From: Mycobacterium fragae
Lineage (GTDB): Bacteria > Actinomycetota > Actinomycetes > Mycobacteriales > Mycobacteriaceae
NCBI RefSeq assembly: GCF_002102185.1
Contig: NZ_LQOW01000033.1
Span: 1 to 64,000 of the forward strand
Reading direction: 5' to 3'
DNA: 64,000 nucleotides
The notes beneath the pieces are model-generated. The model was not told where the DNA came from and made no database searches. It saw nothing but the letters and a program-made list of their open reading frames with translations. Positions 62,276 to 64,000 of the stretch are shown piece by piece (the first letter of the stretch is position 1; every line of letters starts with the position of its first letter). Both the position numbers and the translations under genes were made by a program.

Positions 62276-63535
62276 TTACCGCAGTTCAGCGCGCGGACGT
62301 GCCAGCGCGAGCAGATGCACGCCGATGCCCACCAATGGCCCGCACAACAACGCCACCACGGTGCGGCTCTCCAGCGGCAGCGGCAACAGCAGCAGCAATG
62401 TCGCTGCCACCGTTGCACCGACCCAACCGAGGCTGTAGGCGCGGTGCATCGCGGCGGCGACCGTGGCGGCACCGGTAAGCGTCAACAATGCGATCGCCAC
62501 CGCCGCCGCCGTCAACCAGGCCAGCAGCGCGCCGGCCGCCTGATAGTCGGGACCGAACCCCACCCGCAGCAGCCACGGGCCGACCAGCCCCGCGGCCAAC
62601 ACACCCACGGCCCCGACCGCTCCGACCAGCACCGCCGGCGCGACCAGCGCCCGCAGGCGTTCGGTGCGCTCGTCGACGAAGTGAGCGATCAGATTGCCCT
62701 GCATCGCGGTCAGCGGCACCAGCAGCGGCGCGCGGGTCAGCGTGACGGCCAGGATGACCACGCCGCCTTCGGTGCCTAGCGCTTGAGAGGTCGCCTTCAG
62801 CAGCACTGGAAAACCCATCACGAGAATCGCGCTGGCGCCGGCCGCGGTGATCGAGTGGGCCGCTCCGCGCAGGAATGTCCCAGTGCCTCCGGGGGTCAAC
62901 AGCCGGGCCGCGGCCCGTGTCGTCGGAGACGCCACGATCAGGATCAGCCACGCCACCGCACCGGCGACAGTGGCCCACAGGAATCCGACCAGCCCCCAGC
63001 CGATCACGAAGGCGGCCGCCGCGACCGCCACCCGGATCACCGCGTCTGTCACCATCAGCGCTCCGTACTGGGTCCAGCGGTTGTCGCCGGCCAGCATCCC
63101 CAGCAGGGTGGCGTGCAGGCAGAACCCGGCGAGCCCGGCGCTGAGCAGCCCCACCGAGAGCCATCGGGCGTCGGCGAACACCTGGCCACTCCACAGCGGC
63201 GAGCTGCCGGCGATCACTGCGGCGGTCGCGACCCCGATCAGGCCGGCCACGCGCAGCGGGTGGGTGCGCCGGCCCGGCACGATCTCGGTGTAGCCCGCGG
63301 AGCGGACTTCCCGGGTGGTCTCCTGCAGCAGGCCGTTCGCGGCGCCAGTCACCAGGCCGAACGCTCCCCAAAACACCGCGAAGACCGAGAAGCCGGCCGG
63401 CGCAAGATCGCGCGCCGCGAGGTAGACGACGGCGTACCCGCACAGCGCGGTGACCAGCGTTGCGGTGGCGACCCGGGCCACGCTGCTGCGTGCGATCGGC
63501 CCGGTAGACGCTGCGGTTCCGCCGAGCTCGGTCAC
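62276..63535 (-). CDS. Polysaccharide-flippase-like membrane protein (Rv3630-like)
   Basis: A 419-residue protein with about twelve membrane helices and short loops, similar in form to Wzx/MATE-type polysaccharide exporters (first helices VARVATATLVTALCGYAVVYL and FAVFWGAFGLVTGAANGLL). It is the first gene of the operon that ends with ppgS and DUF2304, so moving a polyprenyl-linked sugar across the membrane is a reasonable but untested guess. GTG 63535 start (MTELGGTAAS). Confidence 0.82.
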   Translation of the reverse strand: MTELGGTAASTGPIARSSVARVATATLVTALCGYAVVYLAARDLAPAGFSVFAVFWGAFGLVTGAANGLLQETTREVRSAGYTEIVPGRRTHPLRVAGLIGVATAAVIAGSSPLWSGQVFADARWLSVGLLSAGLAGFCLHATLLGMLAGDNRWTQYGALMVTDAVIRVAVAAAAFVIGWGLVGFLWATVAGAVAWLILIVASPTTRAAARLLTPGGTGTFLRGAAHSITAAGASAILVMGFPVLLKATSQALGTEGGVVILAVTLTRAPLLVPLTAMQGNLIAHFVDERTERLRALVAPAVLVGAVGAVGVLAAGLVGPWLLRVGFGPDYQAAGALLAWLTAAAVAIALLTLTGAATVAAAMHRAYSLGWVGATVAATLLLLLPLPLESRTVVALLCGPLVGIGVHLLALARPRAELR

Positions 63536-63640
63536 GGCGAGAGCCGTGGAGCGGGGACCTCCGGCAGCGCCACAGTTTGAAAATACTAACGACGGGTCAT
63601 GCTTTGGCTACCTGTTCGCAACCCTGAGCTGACAGAGTGC

Positions 63641-63742
63641 TTACAGAGGGGAGTATTTCCTCGCCGCGGTGCCGTCATCACGTCGACCACCAATGGACGG
63701 CCGGGCCGCGGGCCGCTGTGACGGTGGAAGAGACCTCTGGTG
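63641..63742 (+). promoter_or_regulatory. yybP-ykoY manganese riboswitch
   Basis: The family core GGGGAGTA is at 63648-63655, and CAGAGG (63644-63649) pairs with CCTCTG (63734-63739) as the closing stem P1. The other conserved loop appears as CCGTCATCACG, near the usual GTCAACACG, and AAGAGACCTCTG forms the 3' side. It precedes a terC gene, the classical target of this RNA. In the known class, bound Mn2+ raises expression of the metal exporter. Confidence 0.85.
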
Positions 63743-63766
63743 TTTCGCACTACCGGAGGTCGCCCT

Positions 63767-64000
63767 TTGCACGAACCGTTGCACCAGTTCGAATGGATCG
63801 TCGTCTCAGGTGTGGCGATCGCAATCCTGTTGTTCGACGTTGTGGTCATCGCGCGCCGACCACACCAACCGACGATGCGCGAATGTGCGATCGCGTTGTC
63901 GATCTATGTCGGACTGGCCGCATTGTTCGGGATCTGGGTTTGGCACTTCCAAGGCCACCGGGCCGGGCTGGAGTTTTTCGCCGGGTGGCTCACCGAGTAC
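63767..64000 (+). CDS. TerC family integral membrane protein, N-terminal part
   Basis: The first 78 residues are in the window; the gene runs off the right edge. It starts at TTG 63767 behind GGAGG (63755-63759), giving MHEPLHQFEWIVVSGVAIA. Two helices are visible, with DVVVIARRPHQPTMRECAIA between them and FFAGWLTEY at the end, matching the TerC pattern up to the EYSLSVDN region. Family members export Mn2+ or load metal onto exported proteins. A manganese riboswitch lies directly upstream. Confidence 0.9.
   Translation, partial: MHEPLHQFEWIVVSGVAIAILLFDVVVIARRPHQPTMRECAIALSIYVGLAALFGIWVWHFQGHRAGLEFFAGWLTEY

Overview
The window is a high-GC actinobacterial chromosome segment from a Mycobacterium. 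Evidence: the order reads, backwards, like the stretch from Rv3689 to Rv3630 of M. tuberculosis H37Rv (yqeY, Rv3684-Rv3683, ponA2, whiB4, Rv3680-Rv3679, ridA, crp, nth, marP, ephE, acs, dppABCD, ssd-tad, sftH, cspA, topA, Rv3645, holB, Rv3635, galE1, ppgS, Rv3630), with mycobacterial hallmarks (6C sRNA, WhiB, F420 enzymes, GTG/TTG starts, ATGA/GTGA overlaps). The H37Rv neighbours cyp137, rsfB and PE33 are absent, so it is probably a non-tuberculous species. Species cannot be named from the window.

Layout. 1-800: end of a proline-rich membrane protein and yqeY. 800-14500: an accessory block not seen at this place in H37Rv. It holds (i) an FGD-like F420 oxidoreductase, SRPBCC protein, zinc alcohol dehydrogenase and DJ-1 protein in one direction; (ii) a HemK2-like methyltransferase overlapping a CDGSH protein and facing a haem-oxygenase-fold iron protein; (iii) an SDR and a giant LuxR regulator; (iv) a second copy of WhiB4 with a small partner; (v) an ATP-grasp enzyme coupled to a serine hydrolase. 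A tRNA-Pro closes the block.

14600-32800 is core: PLP lyase, phosphoesterase, ponA2, whiB4, the ArsA-like pair, ridA, metallo-hydrolase, crp, nth-thioredoxin-nudix-marP, ephE, a secreted protease and acs. 32700-39300 holds an LppU-like envelope protein and the dpp dipeptide importer with a degenerate Fic-fold protein at its end. 39300-41050 carries two regulatory RNAs: the probable Ms1/MTS2823 RNA and the 6C (B11) RNA, flanking an HAD phosphatase. 41050-45550 is the Tad/Flp pilus locus, in which the tadE-like gene has lost a normal start codon. 45550-56440 has a PAS-like protein, SftH helicase, cspA, topA, a membrane adenylyl cyclase, holB and tRNA-Thr. 56440-64000 has a YiaA/B protein, an ABC exporter, a large membrane protein, and the galE1/DUF2304/ppgS/flippase-like group linked to cell-wall galactosamine. 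The window ends in a terC-family gene preceded by a yybP-ykoY manganese riboswitch.

The most original items are the iron-oxygenase/CDGSH/methyltransferase trio, the inactive-looking Fic protein, the duplicated whiB4 operon, the ATP-grasp/serine hydrolase pair and the GTA-start tadE gene.
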